Source of the DNA: Solirubrobacteraceae bacterium
GTDB taxonomy: Bacteria > Actinomycetota > Thermoleophilia > Solirubrobacterales > Solirubrobacteraceae
DNA length: 64,000 nt
Reading direction: 5' to 3'
Assembly: GCA_016463765.1 (NCBI GenBank)
Contig: JAEMQS010000016.1
Coordinates: 1 to 64,000 of the forward strand
In this document: piece after piece, positions 32,103-40,048 of the stretch
How the letters are laid out: the number at the start of each line of letters is the position of its first letter
Numbering within the stretch: the stretch's first letter is position 1
The notes under the pieces: generated by a model
The model's database searches: none
What the model was told of the DNA's origin: nothing
The model's input: the letters and a program-made list of their open reading frames with translations, nothing else
Position numbers and translations under genes: made by a program

Positions 32103-33391
32103 TCCATTCCGAGCGGGCCCTGCGACTCGCCCGAGAGGAACTGACGTACGAAGGGGTTGTCCGAGTTGAAGAGCTCCTCCGCCGGCCCGGACTCCACGAT
32201 CCGCCCGCGCCAGAGCACGGAGATGTGCTCCGCGACGCGCTTGGCGGACAGGATGTCGTGGGTGATGACGACGTAGGCGCCACCGTTCTCCTGGTGGATC
32301 TCCTCGATGAGTTCACAGAGCAGTGCGGTGCGGACCGGGTCCAGACCCGAGTCCGGCTCGTCGAACAGGACGATGTCCGGGTCGAGCACGAGCGCCCGGG
32401 CGAATCCCGCGCGCTTGCGCATGCCGCCCGACAGCTCGTTCGGCATCTTGTCCCAGGAGCCCGACAGACCGACCTCGGCAAGGCGGCGCTGGACGATCTC
32501 GCGGATCTCCTCTTCGCCCTTGTCGGTGTGCTGGCGCAGCGGGAACGCGACGTTGTCCTCGAGGTTCATCGAGCCGAAGAGCGCGCCGTCCTGGAAGAGG
32601 ACGCCGAAGCGCTTGCGCATGTCGAAGAGCTCGTCGTCGGTCATGTTCGGGACCGACTCGCCGTGGACGATGACGTCGCCCTGGTCGGGATAGAGCAGCC
32701 CGACCATGTGCTTGATGCAGACGGACTTGCCGGTGCCCGACGGGCCGAGGATCATCGAGATCTTGTCCTCGGGGATGCCCATGTTCAGGCCCTTGAGGAT
32801 CTCGTTGCGGCCGAAGGCCTTGTGCACGTCGACGAACTCGATCGCGTTCGGCACGCCGGCCGAGCGCTTCGGGCTGTTGTGGTACCGGTACTCCTCGTCG
32901 GCGTGCTCTTCGGGCTCGTTGACGACCGAGACGCGCGGCGGCTCCTCGGCGGGGGGCTCGGACGCGGACGACGCGGCCGCTGCACCTGCCGCCCCGGCGG
33001 CCGCGACGGGCGGGACCGCCTCGTACTGCGACGTCGGCGCCTCGTGCGGCGGGACGGTCTCGGGCTCGTTGGCGTAGCCGACCGGCTCGGCGGCGGCAGC
33101 GGGCTCAGGCGTGGTCCACTCCGGGGCCCAGGCCGGCTCGTCCGCGGCCGGGGCGGGCTCCCCGGCGACGGGCTCGGGCGTGGCGGGCGCGGCCCACGGA
33201 GCGGGCTCGGCCGGCGCCGGCTCGGCGGCTGCGGGCTCCGGCGCAGGCTCGGCGGCAGCCGGCTGCGCGGGCTCCTCGGCCGGGCCGGACGGCGACTGCG
33301 GCGAGTCGCTCATCGCCCAGCTGGGCGGCCAGGCCGGGAGGTCCGGGCGCTGCGGGGCGTTCGGGTCGCGGGGCTCTTCGGGCACGGTCAT
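32099..33391 (-). CDS. Mkl/MlaF-type ABC ATPase with long Ala/Pro/Glu N-terminal extension
   Basis: 430 residues; ATG 33391 overlaps the permease stop (ATGA). The first 182 residues are low complexity (repeated AAAEPAPEP-like stretches) and then acidic/basic. The ABC domain spans about 183-425: Walker A GPSGTGKS (216-223), VLFQDGALFGSMNLEDN (Q-loop), signature LSGGMRKR (320-327), Walker B VLFDEPDSGLDP from 341, and THDILSAKRVAEH. It is the MlaF/Mkl family ATPase that powers YrbE-Mce lipid import. Usual members have about 250-360 residues, so the extension is unusual. Met27 is an alternative start that would still keep most of it. Confidence 0.88.
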   Translation of the reverse strand: MTVPEEPRDPNAPQRPDLPAWPPSWAMSDSPQSPSGPAEEPAQPAAAEPAPEPAAAEPAPAEPAPWAAPATPEPVAGEPAPAADEPAWAPEWTTPEPAAAAEPVGYANEPETVPPHEAPTSQYEAVPPVAAAGAAGAAAASSASEPPAEEPPRVSVVNEPEEHADEEYRYHNSPKRSAGVPNAIEFVDVHKAFGRNEILKGLNMGIPEDKISMILGPSGTGKSVCIKHMVGLLYPDQGDVIVHGESVPNMTDDELFDMRKRFGVLFQDGALFGSMNLEDNVAFPLRQHTDKGEEEIREIVQRRLAEVGLSGSWDKMPNELSGGMRKRAGFARALVLDPDIVLFDEPDSGLDPVRTALLCELIEEIHQENGGAYVVITHDILSAKRVAEHISVLWRGRIVESGPAEELFNSDNPFVRQFLSGESQGPLGME

Positions 33392-34197
33392 CCTCCGATT
33401 GGGGCTCTGGCGTTTCCGCCCCAGAACACTTGGGTGCCGAGCATCCCGATGAGATGGACCATCACGAGATTGAGCACCATGGACTTCGCCGTCGCGGTCC
33501 CGACTCCCACGGGTCCGCCCGACGCGTTGTAGCCGTAGTAACAGCCGACGAGCACGATGATCGTCGCCATCGCCATCGCCTTCGCGAGGCTGAACAACAG
33601 GTCTGGTGGGTTCTGGAACATCCAGAACAACAGGAAGTACCCGCCGCTGGACACCTCACCGATCTGCTCGACCACCGCCAGGTAGCTGGCGAAGAAGCCG
33701 GCGCCGACCGCCATGACGTACAGGAACGGCAGCGTCAGCCAGGAGGCGAGCAGCTTGGTCGCGCAGAGGAAGGTGATCGAGTCGATGCCCATGACCTCGA
33801 GCGCGTCGATCTCGTCGCTGATCCGCATCGAGCCGAGCTCGGCCACGATGCCGGTGCCGACCTTCGCGGCCATCATCCAGCCGAATGCGTACGGGACGAG
33901 TTCGCGCAGGTTGCACAGCGCGGCGAACGTGCCGGCGTTCGCGGGTGCGCCGACCGCGCGGCTGAAGTACGCGCCCTCGATGCCGCACTGCAGGCCGACG
34001 ACGAAGACGAGCACCCAGATCACCAGGGCCGAGGACATGATGATCAGCCCGGCCTGGCGCAGGACCTCGCCGGAGAACTTGAAGACGCGCAGATCGAGGA
34101 TCTGCTTGAGGACGCCCCAGATGAACTTGACGATCTCGCCGAAGCTCGCGAACCAGTCGCGCGGGACGGCCGTCCAGCCGGCGGAGGGACCACCCAT
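33388..34197 (-). CDS. YrbE/MlaE-family permease, second
   Basis: 269 residues; ATG 34197 overlaps the previous stop (ATGA). An N-terminal amphipathic helix (FGEIVKFIWGVLKQILDLRVF) is followed by five to six membrane helices, with the family segment ELGSMRISDEIDALEVMGIDSITFLC, the MlaE cytoplasmic ATPase-contact motif (E-x-G-x-M-R/K...EIDAL-x-V-M/L-G-I/V-D). Late GCYYGYNASGGPVGVGTATAKSMV is also diagnostic. It forms the permease dimer with the first YrbE. Cys residues in the periplasmic loop (LQCGIEGAYF, ALCNLREL) may pair. Confidence 0.9.
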   Translation of the reverse strand: MGGPSAGWTAVPRDWFASFGEIVKFIWGVLKQILDLRVFKFSGEVLRQAGLIIMSSALVIWVLVFVVGLQCGIEGAYFSRAVGAPANAGTFAALCNLRELVPYAFGWMMAAKVGTGIVAELGSMRISDEIDALEVMGIDSITFLCATKLLASWLTLPFLYVMAVGAGFFASYLAVVEQIGEVSSGGYFLLFWMFQNPPDLLFSLAKAMAMATIIVLVGCYYGYNASGGPVGVGTATAKSMVLNLVMVHLIGMLGTQVFWGGNARAPIGG

Positions 34198-35000
34198 CAG
34201 CGGATCACCGTGATCTCGGGGTTGGTCGCCAGCAGCGTCTGCGTGAAGACGTAGTTGAAGGCGAAGACCGCGATGAACGCCACGACGACGGCCTGGTTGA
34301 CCGCCTTGCCCACGCCCTCGGCGCCGCCGGACGCGGTCATGCCCTTGTAACAACAGACGATCGCGATGATCGCGCCGAAGAGGGTGCACTTCACGAACGA
34401 GCCCCAGAGGTCGATGACCGAGGCGTTCGTGAGGAAGGTCGCCCAAAACGGGCCGAGCGGCAGGCCGGAGGTCACCGTCGCCATGACCCCGCCGAACACG
34501 CCGAAGATGACGGCGTAGACGTCGAACAGGCCCGTGACGATCATCAGGGCCAGGAAGCGCGGGACGACGAGGTTCTTCACGGGGTCGACGCCGAGCACCT
34601 GCAGCGCGTCGAGCTCCTCGCGGATCTTGCGGGCGCCGAGGTCCGCGGTGATCGCGGTGCCCGCCACACCCGCGAGCACGATCGCGGTGACGAACGGCGC
34701 GAACTCACGGATCGCGGCGAGGACGAAGAAGCCGCCCAGGCGATCGGGCGCGCCGAAGATGTTCAGGAAGTTGATCGCCTGAATGCCCGAGGCGCCGTAG
34801 CTCACGGCGACCGTCGAGATCAGCAGCGGGAACCAGCAGAGGCGAACCGCGAACAGGAACTGAGAGATGAACTCGCCGCCGTAGGGGAACGGCGGACGGA
34901 CCGCGGAGACGATCGTCTTCCCGGTCAGGATCATCATGTCGCCAACTTCCTCCAGCGCATTTTTGGCTGGGGCCAGCCTGCGGTCGGCGAAACTGCTCAA
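34197..35000 (-). CDS. YrbE/MlaE-family permease, first
   Basis: 267 residues. TTG 35000 is chosen because GAAGG and AGGAGA lie just upstream and it gives the normal family length; the frame is open further (to a start at 35117) but that part is Arg/Pro-rich and unlike the family. About five membrane helices; diagnostic DLGARKIREELDALQVLGVDPVKNLVVPRFLA and CCYKGMTASGGAEGVGKAVNQAVV. Together with the next gene it forms the YrbEA-YrbEB heterodimer through which the Mce needle delivers lipid to the cytoplasmic membrane. It is the first gene of the operon running down to 19308. Confidence 0.85.
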   Translation of the reverse strand: MSSFADRRLAPAKNALEEVGDMMILTGKTIVSAVRPPFPYGGEFISQFLFAVRLCWFPLLISTVAVSYGASGIQAINFLNIFGAPDRLGGFFVLAAIREFAPFVTAIVLAGVAGTAITADLGARKIREELDALQVLGVDPVKNLVVPRFLALMIVTGLFDVYAVIFGVFGGVMATVTSGLPLGPFWATFLTNASVIDLWGSFVKCTLFGAIIAIVCCYKGMTASGGAEGVGKAVNQAVVVAFIAVFAFNYVFTQTLLATNPEITVIR

Positions 35001-35077
35001 CGGACCTTCTCTCTCCTCAGGACGAACGGGGATCGCGACGCCGAATCCTGCCTGCCACGGCGTCGGAAGACCCGAAG

Positions 35078-35106
35078 CGTATGCGAAGCGCCGGAGGAGT
35101 GTCCAA
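35078..35106 (-). promoter_or_regulatory. Candidate promoter of the mce operon
   Basis: On the minus strand TTGGAC (35106-35101), then 17 bp, then CATACG (35083-35078). The distance to the TTG start at 35000 is about 75 nt, enough for a leader with the GAAGG ribosome binding site. The -10 match is weak (three of six), so confidence is low. No operator palindrome was seen here. Confidence 0.35.
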
Positions 35107-35182
35107 CGGGAACCCACGGGCTAACGCGGGCTCAATATGAAGGGACGCTCGCGGTCCGCGCCCTGTGCTACGTTCGCCGCCG

Positions 35183-35776
35183 ATGCGGGGGTCTGCGGCG
35201 TTCGTCCGATGGGTCGTGCCGGCGGCTGTCATGGGCCTGCTGGCCCTCTCCGGCTGCGGTGGCTCGGACGATGAGCGCCAGGGCGCCGACGATCGCGAGG
35301 GCACCTACACCGTCGACGTCGTCACCGCGAGCTTCCCCGAGCGCCAGCAGCTCTCCACCGAGGAGACGCTGCGGGTCACGGTCCGCAACGCGGGCACCGA
35401 GACCATCCCGAACGTCGCCGTCTCGCTCGAGGGGGTCAACATGCTCAACGAGCAGCCCGGGATCGCCGATCCGCGCTCGCCCGTCTGGATCGTGGACGAG
35501 GCCCCGCAGGCGGGCGTCACCGCGTACGTCCAGACCTGGGCGCTCGGCCCGCTGAGGCCCAACGCCGAGCAGGAGTACGTCTGGCGCATGACGCCCGTCG
35601 TCCCCGGCGAGCACACCCTGCGCTGGCGCGTGGCCGGCAACCTCACGGGCAGCGCGAAGGCCGAACTCGCCGACGGCGGCGTCCCCGAGGGCACGTTCGA
35701 CGTGCGCGTGCGCGCGCGGCCGCGGGAGACCCGGGTGAACCCGGAGACCGGAGCGATCGTCGGCCCGGTGCAGTGA
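35183..35776 (+). CDS. Lipoprotein with a beta-sandwich (CARDB-like) domain
   Basis: 197 residues from ATG 35183, which sits 8 nt after a TACGTT hexamer, so the mRNA may be leaderless. The lipobox LSGC has Cys25, followed by a Gly/Asp-rich spacer. From about 45 the strand pattern (EETLRVTVRNAGTETIPNVAVSLEG, then TAYVQTWALGPLRPNAEQEYVWRMTPVVPGEHTLRWRVAG) is typical of Ig-like or CARDB-like domains with an adhesive or binding role. Divergent from the mce operon by 182 bp, so it may share its regulation. No catalytic residues visible. Confidence 0.75.
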   Translation: MRGSAAFVRWVVPAAVMGLLALSGCGGSDDERQGADDREGTYTVDVVTASFPERQQLSTEETLRVTVRNAGTETIPNVAVSLEGVNMLNEQPGIADPRSPVWIVDEAPQAGVTAYVQTWALGPLRPNAEQEYVWRMTPVVPGEHTLRWRVAGNLTGSAKAELADGGVPEGTFDVRVRARPRETRVNPETGAIVGPVQ

Positions 35777-35811
35777 GCCGTTCGCCCGACGGACCGCCTA
35801 CCGTGGCGGGG

Positions 35812-36447
35812 ATGGACATCACGGAAGAGCCCCAGCGGTTCGAGGGTGCGTCGCTCGTGGCGCTGTTCGGAGCGGTTCTCCTGCTCGTCAGCCCGTTCCT
35901 CACCTGGTTCGACCCGGGCGGAAGCGCCTGGACGCTCTTCGAGGTCGTCGATCTCGTCATCATCTTCGTCGCGCTCTACGTGGGAGTCACGTCGGTGGCG
36001 CGGCTCCTCGCCGTGCACGACGGCAGCGACCCGCGCGCGATGCCGATCGCCGGTGGCGTCGCGTTCGTCGTGGTCGTCGCGACGATGCTCGAGCCGCCCC
36101 CGCTGGCGCTCGACGCGAGCCTCGGCTTCGGCGCGTGGCTCGCGCTGTTCGGCGCTACGATCATCCTGGCCGCCGGCCTCCTGGAGCTCACGCGCGTGTC
36201 GGTGACCGTCAGCGTCGGATCCCGCGACGGCGAGGCGCCGCAACCGCCTGCTCGCGCTGACGAGCCGCTCCTTGGCGACCGGCGCCCGCCGACGGCCTGG
36301 GCGCCCCCGGTCGCACCCGAGCACGTGGAGACCACGGCCTTCCCGCGTTCGCCCGCACCGACGGACGCGCCGCCGAGCCGCTCGCCGTCGTTGCTGCGGC
36401 CCAACGACCCGCCCCGCCCGCCTGACCAGGTTCCCGAGGGCGATTGA
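35812..36447 (+). CDS. Four-helix membrane protein with Pro-rich tail
   Basis: 211 residues. ATG 35812 is supported by TACCGT 7 nt upstream (leaderless-type promoter) and by the good N-terminus MDITEEPQRFEG; GTG 35773, overlapping the upstream stop, is an alternative. Helices lie about 14-37 (ending FLTWFDPGG), 42-62, 72-90 and 98-122. The tail from 130 is Pro/Arg-rich and disordered. It closely resembles 224-892 in layout and in the LTWF/LPWY ending of helix 1. Function unknown. Confidence 0.75.
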   Translation: MDITEEPQRFEGASLVALFGAVLLLVSPFLTWFDPGGSAWTLFEVVDLVIIFVALYVGVTSVARLLAVHDGSDPRAMPIAGGVAFVVVVATMLEPPPLALDASLGFGAWLALFGATIILAAGLLELTRVSVTVSVGSRDGEAPQPPARADEPLLGDRRPPTAWAPPVAPEHVETTAFPRSPAPTDAPPSRSPSLLRPNDPPRPPDQVPEGD

Positions 36448-37346
36448 TGGCGGTCGGCGCGGCACGCTCGTCGAAGTCCGGTGGTGCGGATGCCGTGCGC
36501 TTCGAGGCTGCGCGCAGCGTGATCGTCCCCGCGCACGACGATGTGGCGGTCCTGGAACTGGAGGGCACGTTCCACGCGTCCGCCCGCCGGTCCGTCGGCC
36601 GGCCGCGGCTCGTCGTGACGACGAGTGAGGGCTCGACCGAGATCCGCGCCGTGAAGGCGCAGAGCGCGCACGCCGGGCCGAAGCCGAAGCGCTGGCGGGC
36701 CTCCTTCGCCCTGTCGCGCACCATCGCCGACGCCGAGGGGGCGACGTTCGGCCTCGCGATCGGCCGCTCGCTCGTGCTCGACCTTCCCACACCGACCGTT
36801 GAGCGCCCGTCGTCGACGAACACTCAGGATGAACTTGAGGGTCAGACTTGGGGCGGGATGATCGTCGATCTCTCCGAGGCGCGGCGGGAACTGGCCGAGA
36901 CGCAGGATGAACTCGCCCGTGCTCAGGAGGAGATCGAGCGCCTCCGCAGCGAGGCCGACGCCGTGCGCGCCGAGGCCGAGCAGGAGGCCCCGCGTCCCAA
37001 GGTCACGTGGCTCGAGGAGGTCGAGGCCGAGTCCGCGACATCCACGAACGGCTCTGGCCCCCACGACGACGAGTTCGAGGACGTCGAGGACGACGACCTG
37101 GACGACGAGCGTGACGCCCTGCCGGTCCTCGCTGGCCGCCGCCTCACCGTCCCGCCCGCCACCGCGGAGCACGAGGCCGTCTACGAGGCGACGCTCAAGC
37201 GCATGCAGACCGAGCGCCGCGACCGGCTGCGTCGCCGTCGCCTGCTCGGCCGCCTGCTCGCCCTCGTCGTCTTCCTGCTCGCCGCCGCGGCGATCTACAT
37301 CGTGGTCACCGGCGCCGTGGGCGTCGACATCCTCGAGCTCTTCTAG
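36447..37346 (+). CDS. Coiled-coil protein with acidic linker and C-terminal membrane helix
   Basis: 299 residues; ATG 36447 follows the previous stop (TGATG). The N-terminal 115 residues form a beta-rich domain (DDVAVLELEGTFHASARRSVGRPRLVVTTSEGSTEIRAVKAQ). Residues about 143-178 form a coiled coil (RRELAETQDELARAQEEIERLRSEADAVRAEAEQE). About 205-230 is a strongly acidic linker (DDEFEDVEDDDLDDE). A terminal helix (about 270-292) anchors it, with no residues beyond except DILELF. Tail-anchored topology puts the domain in the cytoplasm. Unknown family; possibly cell-envelope or cell-division associated. The 3' end overlaps the TetR gene stop. Confidence 0.72.
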   Translation: MAVGAARSSKSGGADAVRFEAARSVIVPAHDDVAVLELEGTFHASARRSVGRPRLVVTTSEGSTEIRAVKAQSAHAGPKPKRWRASFALSRTIADAEGATFGLAIGRSLVLDLPTPTVERPSSTNTQDELEGQTWGGMIVDLSEARRELAETQDELARAQEEIERLRSEADAVRAEAEQEAPRPKVTWLEEVEAESATSTNGSGPHDDEFEDVEDDDLDDERDALPVLAGRRLTVPPATAEHEAVYEATLKRMQTERRDRLRRRRLLGRLLALVVFLLAAAAIYIVVTGAVGVDILELF

Positions 37347-37951
37347 GCGTCGTCCATGCCCTCGATCGCGGCGCGGATCGCGCCCGCGAGCGTGTCAACG
37401 ACCAGGTCACGCAGCTCGTCGCGCGCGATCGTCCGGTCCTCGAGCCACGACAGTGTCGCCGTGACGAGGAAGCCGACCCACGCGCGCGCGGCAAGGGCGA
37501 CGACGGGCGCGTCGGCGAGATCTCCGACGATCTCGCGCAGGCCCTCACGGATGTTGCCCGCCTGCACGGCGAACCGCCCCTCGATGAGCTCGAGGATCTC
37601 CGCGTCCCAGCTGTAGGCCCCCTGGTGGATGCTGCGGTACCCGTCGGCGTGGGCGTCGACGTACGCGAGATACCCGTCGATGCTCGCCCGCAGGCGGTCC
37701 CGGGGTGGGATGGACGGGTCCGGCAGCGTGGCCTGGGCGAGCTCGTCGACGTGGAGGCGCACGACCTCGTGGAACAGCTCCCGCTTGGTGGGGAAGTAGT
37801 GATAGACGAGCGCCCGGGACACCCCGGCGGCCTGCGCGACCTCGTCGACCCAGATGTCGTCGAACGACCGGCTCCCGAAGAGCTCGGCGGCCACCCGCAG
37901 CAGCTGCTCGCGGCGGGCCTCGGTCGACATCCGGGTTCTCGGCGTGGGCAT
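37343..37951 (-). CDS. TetR-family transcriptional regulator
   Basis: 202 residues from ATG 37951. The N-terminal helix-turn-helix spans about 10-57 (REQLLRVAAELFGSRSFDDIWVDEVAQAAGVSRALVYHYFPTKRELF), the TetR/AcrR signature with YHYFPTK. The C-terminal ligand-binding domain is all-helical with GFLVTATLSWLEDRTIARDELRDLVVDTLAGAI. It lies 44 bp downstream of the secreted esterase gene on the same strand, so it may be co-transcribed with it. The palindromic TAACGTTA sites upstream of neighbouring genes (41373, 42560, 44819) are possible operators for it, but nothing in the sequence proves this. Confidence 0.9.
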   Translation of the reverse strand: MPTPRTRMSTEARREQLLRVAAELFGSRSFDDIWVDEVAQAAGVSRALVYHYFPTKRELFHEVVRLHVDELAQATLPDPSIPPRDRLRASIDGYLAYVDAHADGYRSIHQGAYSWDAEILELIEGRFAVQAGNIREGLREIVGDLADAPVVALAARAWVGFLVTATLSWLEDRTIARDELRDLVVDTLAGAIRAAIEGMDDA

Positions 37952-37995
37952 GCGCCGCCCATTCTGCCGACCTGCGCGACCCGGCGCGGGAGCGC

Positions 37996-39156
37996 TCACC
38001 CCGGACATGCCGCCGCCAGGTCCACGGCCCCCGGGAGCGCGACGCTCCGGCGACATCCGTCGGGTGTCTGCAGCGTCACCGTGCCCGAGCCCTCGGCCGT
38101 GAGGCGGGACCCGTCGCGGCGCAGGACGAGCGGGGCCGCCGGCCGCGCGCCGAACGCAAAGCCGATCCCCCAGGCACTGCCCTGCTGCATCATCGAGGTG
38201 TAGCGCCAGCGAGCGGGCGCCTCGGGGACGGTCGCGAACGGGTCCCACTCGGCCAGCATGCGCCGGACGTCCTGGCGCCAGTACCACCAGTCGTGGATCC
38301 CGCGCCGCCACCAGGTGGTCACGTCCACGTCTGCGGCCCGCAGGCGCCGGGCCAGGGCCGAGGACCAGACCTTCATGTTCGCCTCGGCACCCCCGAGGCC
38401 GATGATCTGCAGCAGCTGGTCGCGCGCCGCGGGTACCGGGATGCCGTCGCCGTTGGTGATGAGGACCCGGGTGTCGCGCAGGTTGTCGCGCAGCATGAGG
38501 AAGTCGTGCGCGCGCACGTACGAGCCGAACGGCGGGCCGAAGATCTGCCGGTGCGACGCCCGCGCGATCGGGTACATCAGCTCCGAGAGCCACGCCTGAC
38601 GGATGTCGACGATGCCCGACAGCGACGCCGCGGCACCGAAGTACTCGGGCAGCTGGCTGGCGAGGTACAGCGCCCCGTAGCCCCCCATCGAGATGCCGGC
38701 GATCGCGTGGTTGCGGCGCTCCGGCAGGACGGAGAAGCGCGCGTGGATCTGCGGGATCAGCTCCTCGAGGTAGTACCGGGCCCAGGCCCGGCGCATGCGC
38801 GGCCCGGCGCTGTACCAGTCGACGTTCAGCGATCGCCCGGCCTCGGGCATGACGACGATGACGTCGGCGTCGCCGACCGCTTCGCGCACCCCGCCCTGGG
38901 TGGGGTCGCTCCACGTGCGGTAGTCGTCGGCGATGCCGTGCAGCAGGTACAGCACGGGATAGGCGCGTGAGCCGTCGTACCCGTCGGGCAGCAGGACGTT
39001 CGCGCGCAGGTCGCGGAGCCCGTTGTTGAGGATGGGCTCACGCGGGTCCACGTTGCCCGCGCTGGGCACGTCGATCGTCACGAGCTGGGGCGCAGCCGAC
39101 GCGGCCGGCACCCACAGCATGACCAGCGCAAGCACCAGAATCGTCACATTACGCAT
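37996..39156 (-). CDS. Secreted esterase (PF00756-like, antigen-85/EstA family)
   Basis: 386 residues from ATG 39156, 34 bp from the divergent PIG-L gene. Signal peptide 1-22 (MRNVTILVLALVMLWVPAASA). Oxyanion strand YPVLYLLHGIADDYRTW, nucleophile GISMGGYGAL with Ser156, and a likely catalytic His in WWRRGIHDWWYW. PF00756-type esterases include S-formylglutathione hydrolase and mycolyl transferases. The substrate here is unknown; secretion favours an envelope or extracellular ester. A C-terminal 90-residue beta domain ends DGCRRSVALPG...AACPG, with a Cys pair that could form a disulfide. TetR follows 44 bp downstream. Confidence 0.83.
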   Translation of the reverse strand: MRNVTILVLALVMLWVPAASAAPQLVTIDVPSAGNVDPREPILNNGLRDLRANVLLPDGYDGSRAYPVLYLLHGIADDYRTWSDPTQGGVREAVGDADVIVVMPEAGRSLNVDWYSAGPRMRRAWARYYLEELIPQIHARFSVLPERRNHAIAGISMGGYGALYLASQLPEYFGAAASLSGIVDIRQAWLSELMYPIARASHRQIFGPPFGSYVRAHDFLMLRDNLRDTRVLITNGDGIPVPAARDQLLQIIGLGGAEANMKVWSSALARRLRAADVDVTTWWRRGIHDWWYWRQDVRRMLAEWDPFATVPEAPARWRYTSMMQQGSAWGIGFAFGARPAAPLVLRRDGSRLTAEGSGTVTLQTPDGCRRSVALPGAVDLAAACPG

Positions 39157-39190
39157 CGTTACCCCGATAATGAGAGCATAACTGACCGCC

Positions 39191-40048
39191 ATGGACCGCT
39201 CCACGCCCGATGCCATCGTCCTGTCTCCACACCTCGATGACGCGGCCCTCGGGCTCGGTGCGTGGATTTCCCGCCAGGCGCGCACCGGCGCGCGCGTCGA
39301 GGTGTGGACCGTCTACACCGCCGGACCCGCAGTCGAGACGCTGCCCGAGCGCCTGCGCCCGTTCGGCGACTACGCCACCCGGCTGGCCGAGGACACCTGC
39401 GCCGTCGAACGCCTCGGCGCGACGCCGCGGCACCTCGGTGTGTGGGAACGCATCTGGCGTGACCCGCCGCTCGGCAGGCTGCGCGACGCGTTCCACACGC
39501 CGCCCGACCCGGCCGCGTTCACCGAGCGCGCCCGCGTGGCGTCGATCGCGGCGGAGGCCCTCGACACCGGCGCCCAGGTCTGCGCGCCGCTGGGCATCGG
39601 CAACCACGTCGACCACGTCGAAGTGACGCTCGGCACCCTGGATGCGGCGCGGTCGCACGAGCACGGAGACCGCGTCGCGTTCTACGAGGACTTCTACGCG
39701 CTCAGTGAGGCGCTGCGCCGCCGGCACCCGATCGCCGCCCGCCGGCCCGTGGCCTGGTGGCGCACCCCGGGATGGGCGGCCCCGCCCGCAGGCGCGCTGC
39801 TGCGCGCCGGGGCGCTCGTCCCGCGCGGCCCGGGGCTCGACCGCTACGTCCCGGAGGTCACGGCCGCCCCGTGGCGGTGTGCCCCGGAGCCCGTCGGCCC
39901 CGCCGACGAAGCGGCGAAACTGGCCGCCATTGCTGACTATCGGTCGCAAGCCGCGCTACTCGGCCCGGCTGCCCGCTTGCTTCCTGCCGTCATCCGACGC
40001 GGCCACCAGACCCACGGCGGCGAGCTGCTCTGGCGTATGCAGGAGTGA
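39191..40048 (+). CDS. PIG-L family deacetylase (LmbE-like)
   Basis: 285 residues from ATG 39191. A -10-like CATAAC lies 8 nt upstream, so it may be leaderless. Zn-binding motif H-L-D-D (SPHLDDAALG, His14, Asp16, Asp17) and downstream HVDH (GNHVDHVE, His139, His142), the full PIG-L/LmbE signature. Known members deacetylate GlcNAc-type substrates in mycothiol, bacillithiol or lipid-glycan pathways. The gene lies beside a glycosyltransferase (opposite strand, 93-bp overlap) and a SAM methyltransferase, suggesting a sugar-conjugate route. Mycothiol MshB is an alternative, but no other msh genes are seen nearby. Confidence 0.82.
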   Translation: MDRSTPDAIVLSPHLDDAALGLGAWISRQARTGARVEVWTVYTAGPAVETLPERLRPFGDYATRLAEDTCAVERLGATPRHLGVWERIWRDPPLGRLRDAFHTPPDPAAFTERARVASIAAEALDTGAQVCAPLGIGNHVDHVEVTLGTLDAARSHEHGDRVAFYEDFYALSEALRRRHPIAARRPVAWWRTPGWAAPPAGALLRAGALVPRGPGLDRYVPEVTAAPWRCAPEPVGPADEAAKLAAIADYRSQAALLGPAARLLPAVIRRGHQTHGGELLWRMQE

